NCBI GenBank assembly: GCA_937943625.1
Contig: CALEAD010000032.1
Location: 62,001 to 126,000 of the forward strand
Reading direction: 5' to 3'
Source: an uncultured Anaerolineae bacterium
GTDB taxonomy: Bacteria; Chloroflexota; Anaerolineae; Promineifilales; Promineifilaceae
Length of the DNA: 64,000 nucleotides
Shown: in pieces, positions 8,490-16,645 of the stretch
Numbering within the stretch: the stretch's first letter is position 1
Layout: every line of letters starts with the position of its first letter
Translations under genes and position numbers: made by a program
Notes under the pieces: generated by a model
What the model was told of the DNA's origin: nothing
What the model saw: only the letters and a program-made list of their open reading frames with translations
Databases searched by the model: none

Positions 8490-9599
8490 ATGAATATCGG
8501 CATTGATGCGCGGTTGTTGTACTACCAGATGGGGGGGATCAGCCAGTCTGTGTTGCATTTGTTGCCCGCTTTGGCGGCGCTGGATGGGGAAAATCAGTAC
8601 GTGGTGGTGCAGATGAGGAAAGACGGCCGTTCACACATTCCCCCAGTCGCTAATTTTCGCCGCTACAACGTGCTGACCCCTTGTCATCATCGCCTGGAGA
8701 AATGGGCGCTGGGTGTGGAACTGCTACCTTTGCGTCTGGACGTGCTGCACAGCCCAGATTTTATTCCTCCGGCCTTTGGCGCGCGGCGGCGCGTCATTAC
8801 TGTGCATGACCTGAACTTTCTTTTTTATCCACAATTCCTCACGGCCGAAAGTTTGCGCTATTACCGTGACCAGATTGGCTGGGCCTGCCGCGTGGCCGAC
8901 CATATTGTGGCCGATAGCCACGCCACGCGCCATGATCTGCTGACGCAGTTGCATGTGCCGCCAGAAAAGGTGACGACGGTGCACCTGGCGGCAAATCCAT
9001 TGTACACACGGCCGTATTCTGCCGAACAGATAGAAGCGACGTTGACAGCTCATGCTTTGCCCCGCGGGTTCATTCTGTTTGTGGGCACGCTGGAGCCGCG
9101 TAAAAATGTGCCTACCCTGGTGCGTGCCTATGCCCGTTTGCGGCAGATGGGTATAGATGCGCCGCTGGTGTTGGTGGGTGGCAAAGGGTGGATTTATGAG
9201 GAGATTTTTGCCACGATTGCGGCGCTGGAGCTAAGCGACCACGTGCGTCACCTGAGCGGGATTTTTGACGCGCAGCTGGCCCATCTCTATCATGCGGCGG
9301 GGGTGCTGGTGACCCCTTCGTTTTACGAGGGATTTGGCCTGCCGGCGCTAGAGGCGCAGCACTGCGGCTGCCCGGCTGTCGTCAGCCGGCGTGGCTCCTT
9401 GCCGGAAATTGTGGGGCCGGAGGGGGTGATGGTGGATGAGCCGGAGGATGCAGAAGTGTGGGCGCAAACGCTGTATCGCGTGCTGACGGATCAGGCGCTG
9501 CGCGCGCAAATGGTGGTGCGGGGATATGGGCAGGCGGCGAGCTTTAGCTGGCAGCAAACGGCCGCAAACATGTTACGGGTCTATCAGGCGAGCCACTGA
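8490..9599 (+). CDS. Family 4 (GT-B) glycosyltransferase
   Basis: A 369-residue GT-B fold transferase. The N-terminal Rossmann domain begins MNIGIDARLLYYQMGGIS. The C-terminal nucleotide-sugar domain has FVGTLEPRKN and the E-x7-E motif in FYEGFGLPALEAQHCG. It probably transfers a hexose or mannose in surface polysaccharide or glycolipid assembly. I choose ATG 8490 over the longer frame from 8454, because the upstream 36 bases contain the promoter and homologues start MNIGID. A second glycosyltransferase follows 69 bases downstream with its own -10 box. Confidence 0.88.
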   Translation: MNIGIDARLLYYQMGGISQSVLHLLPALAALDGENQYVVVQMRKDGRSHIPPVANFRRYNVLTPCHHRLEKWALGVELLPLRLDVLHSPDFIPPAFGARRRVITVHDLNFLFYPQFLTAESLRYYRDQIGWACRVADHIVADSHATRHDLLTQLHVPPEKVTTVHLAANPLYTRPYSAEQIEATLTAHALPRGFILFVGTLEPRKNVPTLVRAYARLRQMGIDAPLVLVGGKGWIYEEIFATIAALELSDHVRHLSGIFDAQLAHLYHAAGVLVTPSFYEGFGLPALEAQHCGCPAVVSRRGSLPEIVGPEGVMVDEPEDAEVWAQTLYRVLTDQALRAQMVVRGYGQAASFSWQQTAANMLRVYQASH

Positions 9600-9653
9600 T
9601 GCGCAATCTCAATCTGGCACATTAATTCTAACCTGGACAAGCCAGAAACACTG

Positions 9654-9659
9654 TATAAT
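9654..9659 (+). promoter_or_regulatory. -10 box immediately before second glycosyltransferase
   Basis: Perfect TATAAT nine bases before ATG 9669, with no Shine-Dalgarno between. The predicted start lies within a few bases of the ATG, giving a leaderless or nearly leaderless transcript. The -35 is unclear. Confidence 0.5.
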
Positions 9660-9668
9660 CATCCGCGC

Positions 9669-10898
9669 ATGGCCTCTATTCTCATCCTCACGCCGCAACT
9701 TCCTTACCCGCCCCACCAGGGAACCAGCCTGCGCAACTACCACATTTTGCGGGGGTTGGCGCAGCGCCACACCCTGACCCTGCTCAGCTTTGTTGACGAA
9801 AATCAATCTGCTGCGCCGGAAGTGATACGGCCGTTGCAGCGTCTGTGCGCTCACATTGAAACCGTGCCCGTACCCCGCCGCAAAACGGCCGTGCGTTTGC
9901 GCCAACTCCTCACTACTCCCCTGCCAGACATGGCCCATCGCCTGCATTGCCCTGAGTTTACGCAAAAACTGCGCCGCCTGCTGGCCGCGCATCATTTTGA
10001 CCTTGTGCAAATCGAAGGCATCGAACTGGCGCGCCTGATCGAGACTGTGCGCGCCGACAGCCCGCAGCGCAAAATCATCTTTGATGACCACAACGCTGAA
10101 GCCGAACTTCAGCGGCGTAACCTGCAAACCGACCTGCGCCATCCCCGCCGCTGGCTGGCTGCTGCTTACTCGGCCGTGCAGGTGCGCCGCCTGAGACGCT
10201 TTGAACGCTGGGCCTGCCAGACGGCCGATGCCGTGACTTGCGTCTCCGACGCGGATCGCCAGCACCTCCTTCGCCTGGCTGCGCCCCGTTTGCCCATTGC
10301 CGTAATTCCCAACAGCATAGATGTCGAAAGCTACGCCGCGCCGGCTACGGCCGATTTGCCCTACTACGATCTGGTTTTCACGGGCAAAATGGATTATCGT
10401 CCCAACGTGGATGCCGTACTGTGGTTTGCCGATGCCGTCTGGCCGGCCATTCGCCGTGCGCGCCCTGGCACAACCTGGGCGATTGTGGGGCAGAAGCCGC
10501 ACCCCCGCCTGCAGCGGTTGCGCCAGGTGGCGGGAGTTACGCTGACGGGTTGGGTAGAAAGCGTGCAGCCTTATCTGGCGGCAACGGCCGTTGTCATTAT
10601 GCCCTTTCGCATTGGCAGCGGCACTCGCCTGAAGCTGATTGAGGCGATGGCTGCGGGCAAAGCCATCGTCAGCACCCCCATTGGCGCGGAGGGATTCCCG
10701 GTGCGTCACCGCCAGGAGCTGTATCTGGCAGAAACGGCCGCTAAACTGGCAACAGCCGTGTTGCACTTGCTCGATCACCCCCAGGAACGTGAACGGCTGG
10801 GTCAGGCGGCGCGTGCCTTTGCGCGGCAATACGACTGGCGCACCGTTGTTCCCCGCTTTGATGCGATTTATGATCAGGTGTTGCAGCCTAGAGGATAG
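9669..10898 (+). CDS. Family 4 (GT-B) glycosyltransferase, exopolysaccharide type
   Basis: A 409-residue GT-B glycosyltransferase. It opens ILILTPQLPYPPHQGTS, a start typical of PEP-CTERM/EPS-associated sugar transferases, and has the late motif RIGSGTRLKLIEAMAAGKAIVST with the Glu pair that binds the donor phosphate/ribose. With the gene at 8490 it forms a two-gene sugar-transfer cassette on the plus strand, each with its own promoter-like box. The donor and acceptor are unknown. Confidence 0.87.
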   Translation: MASILILTPQLPYPPHQGTSLRNYHILRGLAQRHTLTLLSFVDENQSAAPEVIRPLQRLCAHIETVPVPRRKTAVRLRQLLTTPLPDMAHRLHCPEFTQKLRRLLAAHHFDLVQIEGIELARLIETVRADSPQRKIIFDDHNAEAELQRRNLQTDLRHPRRWLAAAYSAVQVRRLRRFERWACQTADAVTCVSDADRQHLLRLAAPRLPIAVIPNSIDVESYAAPATADLPYYDLVFTGKMDYRPNVDAVLWFADAVWPAIRRARPGTTWAIVGQKPHPRLQRLRQVAGVTLTGWVESVQPYLAATAVVIMPFRIGSGTRLKLIEAMAAGKAIVSTPIGAEGFPVRHRQELYLAETAAKLATAVLHLLDHPQERERLGQAARAFARQYDWRTVVPRFDAIYDQVLQPRG

Positions 10899-10949
10899 AG
10901 AGTGGAGACGTCATGCGTGGGGCGCACTACCACGAATAAAAACATAACG

Positions 10950-11060
10950 CAGGTTCTATTTACAAGGTGCACCGCTGGCCGTAGACCGCCGACCGCAGAT
11001 AGTGGTCAGCCGGCGCAGTCAGCGGTCATTCTCTTGCCCCTTACTTACCCTACCATGCCA
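10950..11060. repeat. GACCGC element, degenerate copy
   Basis: ATTTACAAGG, then CGTAGACCGCCGACCGCAG (10979-10998), then the inverted arm GTCAGCGGTCATTCTC. It ends near ACCATGCC (11053-11060), directly before the Shine-Dalgarno of the reductase at 11074. Both ends are diverged relative to the 25344 copy. Confidence 0.5.
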
Positions 11061-11073
11061 AAAGGAGAACGTG

Positions 11074-12039
11074 ATGGAATATCGCCGATTGGGCCGCACA
11101 GGCCTCAAAGTGTCCACAATTTGCCTGGGAACGATGCAGTTTGGCTGGACAACGGATGAGCCAACAGCGCACGCCATCCTCAGCAGAGCTGTGGAATTGG
11201 GCTGCAACTTCATTGATACAGCCGACATCTATTCTCGCTGGGCCGAAGGCAACCCCGGCGGCGTCAGTGAGCAGATGATCGGCAACTGGCTGGCTACCGG
11301 TGGCGCACGCCGCCAGGATGTGATTCTGGCCACCAAAGTGCGCGGTGAGATAGGCGGCGGCCCAAATGACCAGGGGCTTTCGCGCCAGCATATTCTTAAT
11401 GCTGTGGAAGCGAGCCTGGAGCGCTTGCAAACAGATTACATTGATCTGTACCAGGTGCACTGGCCAGACGAGGAAACGCCGCTGGAAGAAACCCTGCGCA
11501 CGCTAGATGACCTGGTGCGCGCAGGGATGGTGCGCTACATCGGCTGCTCCAATTACCCCGCCTGGCTGCTGATGAAGGCGCTGTGGGTTAGTGATAGGCA
11601 CGGGCTGGCGCGCTTTGATAGCCTGCAGCCTCACTATAACCTGGTTCATCGCGCCGAGTTTGAACGCGAGCTACAGGCGGTTTGTCTGGACCAGGGAATT
11701 GGTGTCATTCCCTATAGCCCATTGGCGGCTGGCTTTCTCACAGGCAAGTACCGCCGCGATGCGGAAATGCCGCAGTCGGCGCGCGCGGCTGGCGTGCGCC
11801 ACAAGTATATGAATGAGCAAGGGTTTACGGCCGTTGCAAAGCTGGCTGAAATTGCCCAGGCGCATCACGCCACCATTGCGCAGACGGCTATTGCCTGGGT
11901 GTTAGCCAATCCGGCCGTTACTTCTGCTATCATTGGCGCCAACAGTGTCACCCAGTTGGAAGATACGCTCAAAGGGGCGCAGGTGAAGCTGACAGCCGCA
12001 GAAAAGGCGGCGCTGGATGAAACAACTGCCTGGCAGTGA
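11074..12039 (+). CDS. Aldo/keto reductase
   Basis: A 321-residue aldo/keto reductase. Tetrad segments are FIDTADIYSRW, ILATKVRG and YQVHWPDEE, with the C-terminal SAIIGANSVTQLEDTL cofactor loop. AAAAGGAG lies seven bases before ATG 11074; the longer frame from 11002 translates repeat sequence and is not used. The stop overlaps the GTG start of the following permease by four bases, so the two are translationally coupled. Confidence 0.9.
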   Translation: MEYRRLGRTGLKVSTICLGTMQFGWTTDEPTAHAILSRAVELGCNFIDTADIYSRWAEGNPGGVSEQMIGNWLATGGARRQDVILATKVRGEIGGGPNDQGLSRQHILNAVEASLERLQTDYIDLYQVHWPDEETPLEETLRTLDDLVRAGMVRYIGCSNYPAWLLMKALWVSDRHGLARFDSLQPHYNLVHRAEFERELQAVCLDQGIGVIPYSPLAAGFLTGKYRRDAEMPQSARAAGVRHKYMNEQGFTAVAKLAEIAQAHHATIAQTAIAWVLANPAVTSAIIGANSVTQLEDTLKGAQVKLTAAEKAALDETTAWQ

Positions 12040-12932
12040 ACCGATTTCCACCTCGCGCGCGCGGATTGAGTTTGGCTGTCCTAGCCTCTGCCTGCTGGGG
12101 CACGTCGGGGCTGTTTATTAACCGCATTCTTGCCGAACAACCTGTGTCTACCTGGGTGCTGGCGTTTTGGCGCGCCGTGGGCACGGCGCTGCTGCTGGCG
12201 CTGATGGTGGGGTGGAAACGGCCGTTGCTGCTGCAAGTGGCGCGCAAAGACCTGCCCTGGCTGGCGGCAATGGGCATCAGCATGGGTGGGCTGCACGTCA
12301 CCTGGAACCTTTCTATCATGAGCAACGGCGTGCCTGCGGCTACGGTGATGCAATACAACGCTCCCATTCTAGTGGCGTTGGCGGGTTGGCTGCTGTGGCG
12401 CGAGCCATTTACCTGGCGCAAGCTGGCGGCAATGGCGCTGGCGCTGGCGGGCACGGCGCTGATTGCGCGACTGGGCATTGCCGGCGCGCGCCAGTTAACG
12501 CTGCCAGGATTATTGGCAGGGCTGGGTACGGCCGTTTCTTACGGCAGCTTTACCCTGTTTGGCAAAAAACTGGCGCACAGCTACAGCCAGTGGACGATCA
12601 TCTTCTACGTGTTTGCCTTTTCGGCGCTGGCGCTGCTGCCCACGCAATTAGGCCGGGCACTACCCTGGCCCATCGCACCTGTACCCCTGCTGGCCTTTAC
12701 CGCGCTCATTTTGCTCACCACCATTGGCGGCTACCTGCTGTACACCGCCAGCCTGCGCTACCTGCTGGCCAGCGAGGCCGTAATTGCCGCCGTAACCGAA
12801 GTGCTGTTTGCCGCCTCGTTTGCCTTTGTGCTGTTGCGCCAGTTGCTTGATGGCTGGCAAATGGCCGGCGCGGTGCTGGTCATTGGCAGCGTATTGCTGC
12901 TTTCGGCAAATGATGCCAAACATAAACCGTAA
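12036..12932 (+). CDS. EamA/DMT-family permease
   Basis: A 298-residue integral membrane protein with ten hydrophobic segments arranged as two EamA repeats, the drug/metabolite transporter fold. The first repeat begins near LAVLASACWGTSGLFINRIL and the second near LPGLLAGLGTAVSYGSFTLF. The start is GTG at 12036, inside a GTGA overlap with the upstream reductase. The partner reductase hints at export of a carbonyl-derived metabolite, but the substrate is not deducible. Confidence 0.82.
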   Translation: MNRFPPRARGLSLAVLASACWGTSGLFINRILAEQPVSTWVLAFWRAVGTALLLALMVGWKRPLLLQVARKDLPWLAAMGISMGGLHVTWNLSIMSNGVPAATVMQYNAPILVALAGWLLWREPFTWRKLAAMALALAGTALIARLGIAGARQLTLPGLLAGLGTAVSYGSFTLFGKKLAHSYSQWTIIFYVFAFSALALLPTQLGRALPWPIAPVPLLAFTALILLTTIGGYLLYTASLRYLLASEAVIAAVTEVLFAASFAFVLLRQLLDGWQMAGAVLVIGSVLLLSANDAKHKP

Positions 12933-12933
12933 G

Positions 12934-13070
12934 GGCATGGCTCGTGACGCTCTGGAGAGATGCTTTACAATTTTTCGACCGCCGACGGCAGATCGCCGAT
13001 TGCGACATCGGAGAGGTATGACGGTTTGCCGTCGCTGGTTGGCGGTCGCCACAACCTTATGAACCATGCC
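12934..13070. repeat. MITE-like hairpin element, 137 bp
   Basis: Terminal inverted motifs GGCATGGCTC (12934-12943) and GAACCATGCC (13061-13070) match at nine of ten positions. TTTACAA and GACCGCCGACGGC units follow on the left and GTTGGCGGTC units on the right, with a central ACATCGGAGAG also found in the 25344 copy. The flanks show no direct repeat, so this copy may be older. It lies between the permease and glgC. Confidence 0.7.
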
Positions 13071-13134
13071 AAAATTGAGAATTGCTGAGGTTTTACGTTT
13101 TACGTGCACATGCGCCAAACCAGCCAGTTTGCGT

Positions 13135-13140
13135 TATAAT
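13135..13140 (+). promoter_or_regulatory. -10 box of glgC
   Basis: TATAAT 55 bases before the glgC start. It gives a leader of about 48 bases that ends in the ribosome binding site TAAGGAG. The -35 hexamer is poor. Confidence 0.45.
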
Positions 13141-13194
13141 TTGCTTGATCCCACTAAACCTGGGGAGCAACCCGGCAAGTAAGGAGTAGCAAAA

Positions 13195-14457
13195 ATGCAA
13201 ATGCACGACGTGTTGGCTCTAATCCTCGGCGGCGGTGCGGGCACGCGCCTATACCCACTCACCCGCGACCGCACCAAACCGGCTGTGCCATTGGCCGGTA
13301 AGTATCGGCTCATAGACATTCCCATGAGCAATTGCTTTCATGCCAACATTGAAAAAATTGCCATTCTCACGCAGTTTAAGTCGGTCTCGCTCCATCGTCA
13401 CATTCATCGCACCTACACGCGCGATATGTTTACCCAAGGATGGGTGCAGATTTTGGCGGCGGAACAGACGCACGGCGGTAGCCATGACTGGTACCAGGGC
13501 ACGGCCGATGCAATTCGTAAGCAAACGATTGAAATTAAAGCCGCAGGGAGTAAATACACGCTCATTTTGGCGGGCGATCATCTCTATCGCATGGATTATG
13601 GTGCCTTTGTGCAGCGGCATATAGATACAGGCGCGGACGTGACAATTGCCGTGCATCCGGTACCACGTGAGGATGCTTCTGGGCTGGGCATTCTAAAAAT
13701 GGATGACAACGGCCGTATCACCAAATTTGTGGAAAAGCCGAAAACGGCCGAAGCCCTGGACGGTATGGAAAGCGGCAACAACCCCGCCAGGCCCTACATG
13801 GCCTCGATGGGCATTTACGTCTTCAACACCGATAAGCTCTTTGATTTGCTGGAGGAGCAGCCAGGGGATGACTTTGGCAAGCACATCATCCCTGCCAGCA
13901 TTGACACACATGCCGTCATGGGATATGTCTTCGACGGTTATTGGGAAGACATCGGGACAATCCGCCGCTTTTACGAGGTAAATCTGGACATGGCCGCTCC
14001 CCTGCCCAAATTCAACCTCTACGACCCGCAACATCCCATTTATACCCGCCCCCGCTTTTTACCCGGCACGAAAGTGGAGGGGGGCAGTTTGCACAATGTG
14101 CTGCTGGCTGATGGAGGACGTATTCAGGAAGCGACCATTCGCTATGGCGTGGTAGGGTTGCGCAGCATCATTTCCCGCGGCAGTACTGTGCAGCACACCA
14201 TCATCATGGGCGCCGATTACTACGAGTCACTAGAAGATATGCAGCACAATCAGCGCATGGGCATCCCCAACATTGGCATTGGCGAAGGCTCCTTTATTGA
14301 GGGCGCAATTATAGACAAGAATGCCCGCATCGGTCGTCAGGTGATCATTCGCCACATTCCCGAACGGCCGTATGAAGAGCACTCCAACTGGGTCTCCCGC
14401 GACGGCATTATCATTGTGCCTAAAAATGCCATCATCCCCGACGGCACAGTCATCTAA
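13195..14457 (+). CDS. glgC: Glucose-1-phosphate adenylyltransferase
   Basis: A 420-residue ADP-glucose pyrophosphorylase, the committed step of glycogen synthesis (glucose-1-phosphate plus ATP to ADP-glucose). The nucleotidyl-transferase loop LILGGGAGTRLYPLT lies at about residues 8-22 and is followed by KPAVPLAGKYRLIDIPMSNC. Later come the sugar-phosphate site region FVEKP and a C-terminal left-handed beta-helix (VEGGSLHNVLLADGG onward). The SLHRHIHRTY segment resembles plant and cyanobacterial enzymes. TAAGGAG precedes the ATG. It is the first of a 13-17 kb plus-strand group, but no other glycogen gene is adjacent. Confidence 0.95.
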   Translation: MQMHDVLALILGGGAGTRLYPLTRDRTKPAVPLAGKYRLIDIPMSNCFHANIEKIAILTQFKSVSLHRHIHRTYTRDMFTQGWVQILAAEQTHGGSHDWYQGTADAIRKQTIEIKAAGSKYTLILAGDHLYRMDYGAFVQRHIDTGADVTIAVHPVPREDASGLGILKMDDNGRITKFVEKPKTAEALDGMESGNNPARPYMASMGIYVFNTDKLFDLLEEQPGDDFGKHIIPASIDTHAVMGYVFDGYWEDIGTIRRFYEVNLDMAAPLPKFNLYDPQHPIYTRPRFLPGTKVEGGSLHNVLLADGGRIQEATIRYGVVGLRSIISRGSTVQHTIIMGADYYESLEDMQHNQRMGIPNIGIGEGSFIEGAIIDKNARIGRQVIIRHIPERPYEEHSNWVSRDGIIIVPKNAIIPDGTVI

Positions 14458-14499
14458 CAGATTGGCGCATAGTCTGTGACGCTCTGACGACACACTTTG

Positions 14500-14578
14500 C
14501 GGGTTTTAGACTACCGACGGCCGACCGCTACATTTTTACAATGGTGCGGTCTGCCGTCAGCGGTCTGTTGTCAGAATC
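14500..14578. repeat. GACCGC hairpin between convergent genes
   Basis: CCGACGGCCGACCGC (about 14512-14528) and GCGGTCTGCCGTCAGCGGTC (14547-14566) form an inverted repeat around TTTTTACAATGG. The right arm overlaps the 3' end of the minus-strand ligase gene and supplies its last codons and stop. It could act as a bidirectional terminator. Confidence 0.6.
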
Positions 14579-15624
14579 CCCTGCCGCTCTGCCGCTTCAT
14601 CCAAAATGCGGTTCACCAGCTCCTCATAGGTCCATCCCCCGGCCAGCGCCTCAATACACAGGTCAGAATAGCCGGGGTTCAGCCCTGGCAACGGATTGAT
14701 TTCGAGAATGTAAGGTTTGTCATTGTCGTGTTTGTCCAGGCGGAAGTCTACGCGCGCCACGTCTAAACAGCCCGTGACGCGAAAAGTGGCAGCCGTGAGG
14801 AAGTTCAGCTCTTGCACCTGGGCCTCCGTCAGTGGCGCCGGGCACAGGTAATGAAAATCCTCCGCCAGCTCAGTTTTGATGCGGCTGGTATAGATGCCCA
14901 TTTCCTCTTCTGGGTAACGACTCATGTCTACCTCCAGCGGGGGAAAGAAGTGCAGCCCGCGCGATACGCGCGGCGCAGTTTCATCATCTGGCAGACGCCA
15001 GGCCACCGGGCTGGTCAGGTTGCCCACCACCCCCACCGTAATTTCTCGCCCTTCGATAAAATGCTCTACCAACACGGGCTGATCATACTTGTCAAGTAAA
15101 TGCCGGAGCTGGCTGCGCAGTTGCGCTTCATTGTGCACAATGGATTCGGCGGTGACGCCCATGCCGGTGCCTTCACGGCTGGGCTTCAGGAAGAGCGGAA
15201 AGCGCATGTCTGGGTCTAATGGCTCATGCACGCGCTCTAGCACCTGGAAAGGAGGTGTGGGCAGGTTGTGATAGGCGAGGACACGCTTGGTCATGGGCTT
15301 GTCGAGCGTGAGCGCCATGGTGAGGACGCGCGAGCCGGTGTAGGGAATGCGCAGCATCTCCAGCAGTGCTGGAACCTGTGCCTCGCGGGAGTCGCCAAAG
15401 TGCCCTTCGCAAATGTTGAAGCAAATGTCTGGCTTTACCTGGGGTAGTTTTTCATAGAGCGTGGCGTTGCCTTCGAGAAAGGTGACGTGATGGCCGCGCG
15501 CGCGTAAAGCGTGCATGATGGATTCGATGGTTTTTTCTGAATCCAGGTCGTCCCATTGGTCGGGGGACATACCAGGCCAGGTAGGGGCGTTTTTCTTTAG
15601 ATTGGCCAATAAGGTGATGCGCAT
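14557..15624 (-). CDS. D-alanine-D-alanine ligase-like ATP-grasp enzyme
   Basis: A 355-residue ATP-grasp ligase. The N-terminal DICFNICEGHFGDSREAQVPALLEML region and YTGSRVLTMALTLDKPMTKRVL match the Ddl substrate/ATP domains. FLKPSREGTGMGV is the ATP-grasp loop, VEHFIEGREITVGVVG follows, and the metal-binding end is ILEINPLPGLNPGYSD. Many such Ddl homologues ligate other amino acids or peptides, so the substrate is left open. I start at ATG 15624 with AAGGAAAG upstream; the extra 27 codons of the longer frame translate the GGTTGG repeat. The final residues ILTTDR come from the downstream repeat element. Confidence 0.82.
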   Translation of the reverse strand: MRITLLANLKKNAPTWPGMSPDQWDDLDSEKTIESIMHALRARGHHVTFLEGNATLYEKLPQVKPDICFNICEGHFGDSREAQVPALLEMLRIPYTGSRVLTMALTLDKPMTKRVLAYHNLPTPPFQVLERVHEPLDPDMRFPLFLKPSREGTGMGVTAESIVHNEAQLRSQLRHLLDKYDQPVLVEHFIEGREITVGVVGNLTSPVAWRLPDDETAPRVSRGLHFFPPLEVDMSRYPEEEMGIYTSRIKTELAEDFHYLCPAPLTEAQVQELNFLTAATFRVTGCLDVARVDFRLDKHDNDKPYILEINPLPGLNPGYSDLCIEALAGGWTYEELVNRILDEAAERQGILTTDR

Positions 15625-15651
15625 GGTTGCTTTCCTTTTTGTTTGTTTGAG

Positions 15652-15722
15652 GGTTGGTTTGGTTGGTTTGGTTGGTTGGCAAAAAGTTGTTAACCAACTA
15701 ACCAACTAACCAACTATCCAAC
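15652..15722. repeat. GGTTGG/CCAACT inverted low-complexity repeat
   Basis: GGTTGGTTTGGTTGG units on the left and AACCAACTAACCAACT units on the right face each other around AAAAAGTTG, just upstream of the ligase start. Related to the block at 3094-3138. The stretch 15625-15929 holds this repeat, a hairpin, a -10 box and a terminator, but no gene. Confidence 0.7.
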
Positions 15723-15817
15723 TTATCCCCAACTCACCACCGTTTACGCGAATGAATGATATGCAGTTGGCACAAAACGTGCATCTGCCAAAAGCTGTAT
15801 TTTGCACCAGAGATTTG

Positions 15818-15846
15818 TCTGACAGATTTTTGGTAAACCTGTCAGA
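15818..15846. repeat. TCTGACAG...CTGTCAGA hairpin
   Basis: An exact 8-bp inverted repeat (15818-15825 and 15839-15846) flanks ATTTTTGGTAAAC. The words CTGACAG and CCTGTCAGATCTT resemble small palindromic elements common in bacterial intergenic DNA; the identity is inferred from memory. Confidence 0.5.
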
Positions 15847-15862
15847 TCTTAATAGTTGGTGC

Positions 15863-15868
15863 TATAAT
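15863..15868 (+). promoter_or_regulatory. -10 box upstream of thiamine pyrophosphokinase
   Basis: TATAAT, with transcription expected to start near 15875, directly before the terminator-like hairpin at 15890. The possible -35 (CTGTCA, 18 bases upstream) overlaps the preceding hairpin. Confidence 0.45.
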
Positions 15869-15889
15869 TCGCGCCGATTGCTGTTGGCA

Positions 15890-15913
15890 GCCATCCGTGT
15901 GGGTGGCTTTTTT
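15890..15913 (+). terminator. Intrinsic terminator in the leader of thiamine pyrophosphokinase
   Basis: GCCATCC (15890-15896), loop GTGT, GGGTGGC (15901-15907), then six T. It lies after a -10 box and before the start at 15930, so it would yield an RNA of about 40 bases or act as an attenuator. I see no TPP riboswitch core. Confidence 0.6.
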
Positions 15914-15929
15914 GTTGAGTATGTGCGCA

Positions 15930-16598
15930 ATGCGTGTGTTGATTTTTGCTAATGGAGATGTGGCGGATGTGGGCTGGATACGGCCGTATCTGCAAACATG
16001 CCTCTCTCCTCCACCACTCATCATTGCCGCCAACGGGGGTACACGCCACCTGTGGGCGCTGGGCGTTTACCCACACCTGCTGATAGGCGATGCCGACTCG
16101 TTGCCGCCTGTGCTCACAGAATGGCTGGCGCAGGGCGGTACGCAGATCAGGCACGCACCCGTAGAGAAGGACGAGACAGACCTGGAGCTGGCGTTGTTAC
16201 ATGCTGCCGCGCAAAATGCCGGCGAGATATGGGTGTTCGGCGCGTTTGGTGGGCGCATAGACCAGACGCTGGGTAACATCTTCTTGCTGGCGCATCCGGC
16301 GCTGATGGGGCGGCGCATCACATTGTTTAGTCAGCATCAGCGGCTGTGGCTGATTGGCGCGGCGGATGGCGTAGTGTCGGTCAACGGCCGTATCGGGGAC
16401 ACCCTTTCGCTCATTCCCTGCGGCGCTGATGTGCGTGTGCGCGCCACAACGGGCCTGGCCTGGCCCTTGCAAGATGCCGTGCTCACCTTTGGCCCGGCGC
16501 GCGGCCTGAGCAACCGCCTGACGGCCGCTGTGGCAACGATAGAAGTGGCAAACGGCCGTCTCATTTGTGTGCATACCCAACAAAGCTGGCAGCGGTAG
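15930..16598 (+). CDS. Thiamine pyrophosphokinase
   Basis: A 222-residue enzyme converting thiamine and ATP to thiamine diphosphate. Motifs are IIAANGGTRHLWALGVYPHLLIGDADSLPP (nucleotide and metal site), EKDETDLELAL and GAFGGRIDQTLGNIFLL, in the order known for the TPK/ThiN family. The start could be ATG 15930 (MRVLIFANGD) or two in-frame codons upstream (15897, 15921); 15930 fits homologues best. No Shine-Dalgarno is obvious. A VUT transporter follows 47 bases downstream and may be cotranscribed. Confidence 0.88.
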   Translation: MRVLIFANGDVADVGWIRPYLQTCLSPPPLIIAANGGTRHLWALGVYPHLLIGDADSLPPVLTEWLAQGGTQIRHAPVEKDETDLELALLHAAAQNAGEIWVFGAFGGRIDQTLGNIFLLAHPALMGRRITLFSQHQRLWLIGAADGVVSVNGRIGDTLSLIPCGADVRVRATTGLAWPLQDAVLTFGPARGLSNRLTAAVATIEVANGRLICVHTQQSWQR

Positions 16599-16645
16599 GC
16601 GGTCGCAGCACCCGCCTTAAAACAAAACATAGGAGATCGTTTAAC

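Noticed and set aside
9609-10829. 406-codon open frame on the minus strand
   Set aside because: It is antisense to the glycosyltransferase at 9669, shows no family motif and has no ribosome site; high GC keeps the opposite strand open.
12167-12850. 227-codon plus-strand frame inside the DMT permease
   Set aside because: It is a different frame of a clearly membrane-coding gene; its composition (Arg/Gly/His-rich) is typical of out-of-frame reading.
15850-15930. TPP riboswitch before thiamine pyrophosphokinase
   Set aside because: No CTGAGA-type core and the leader is too short.
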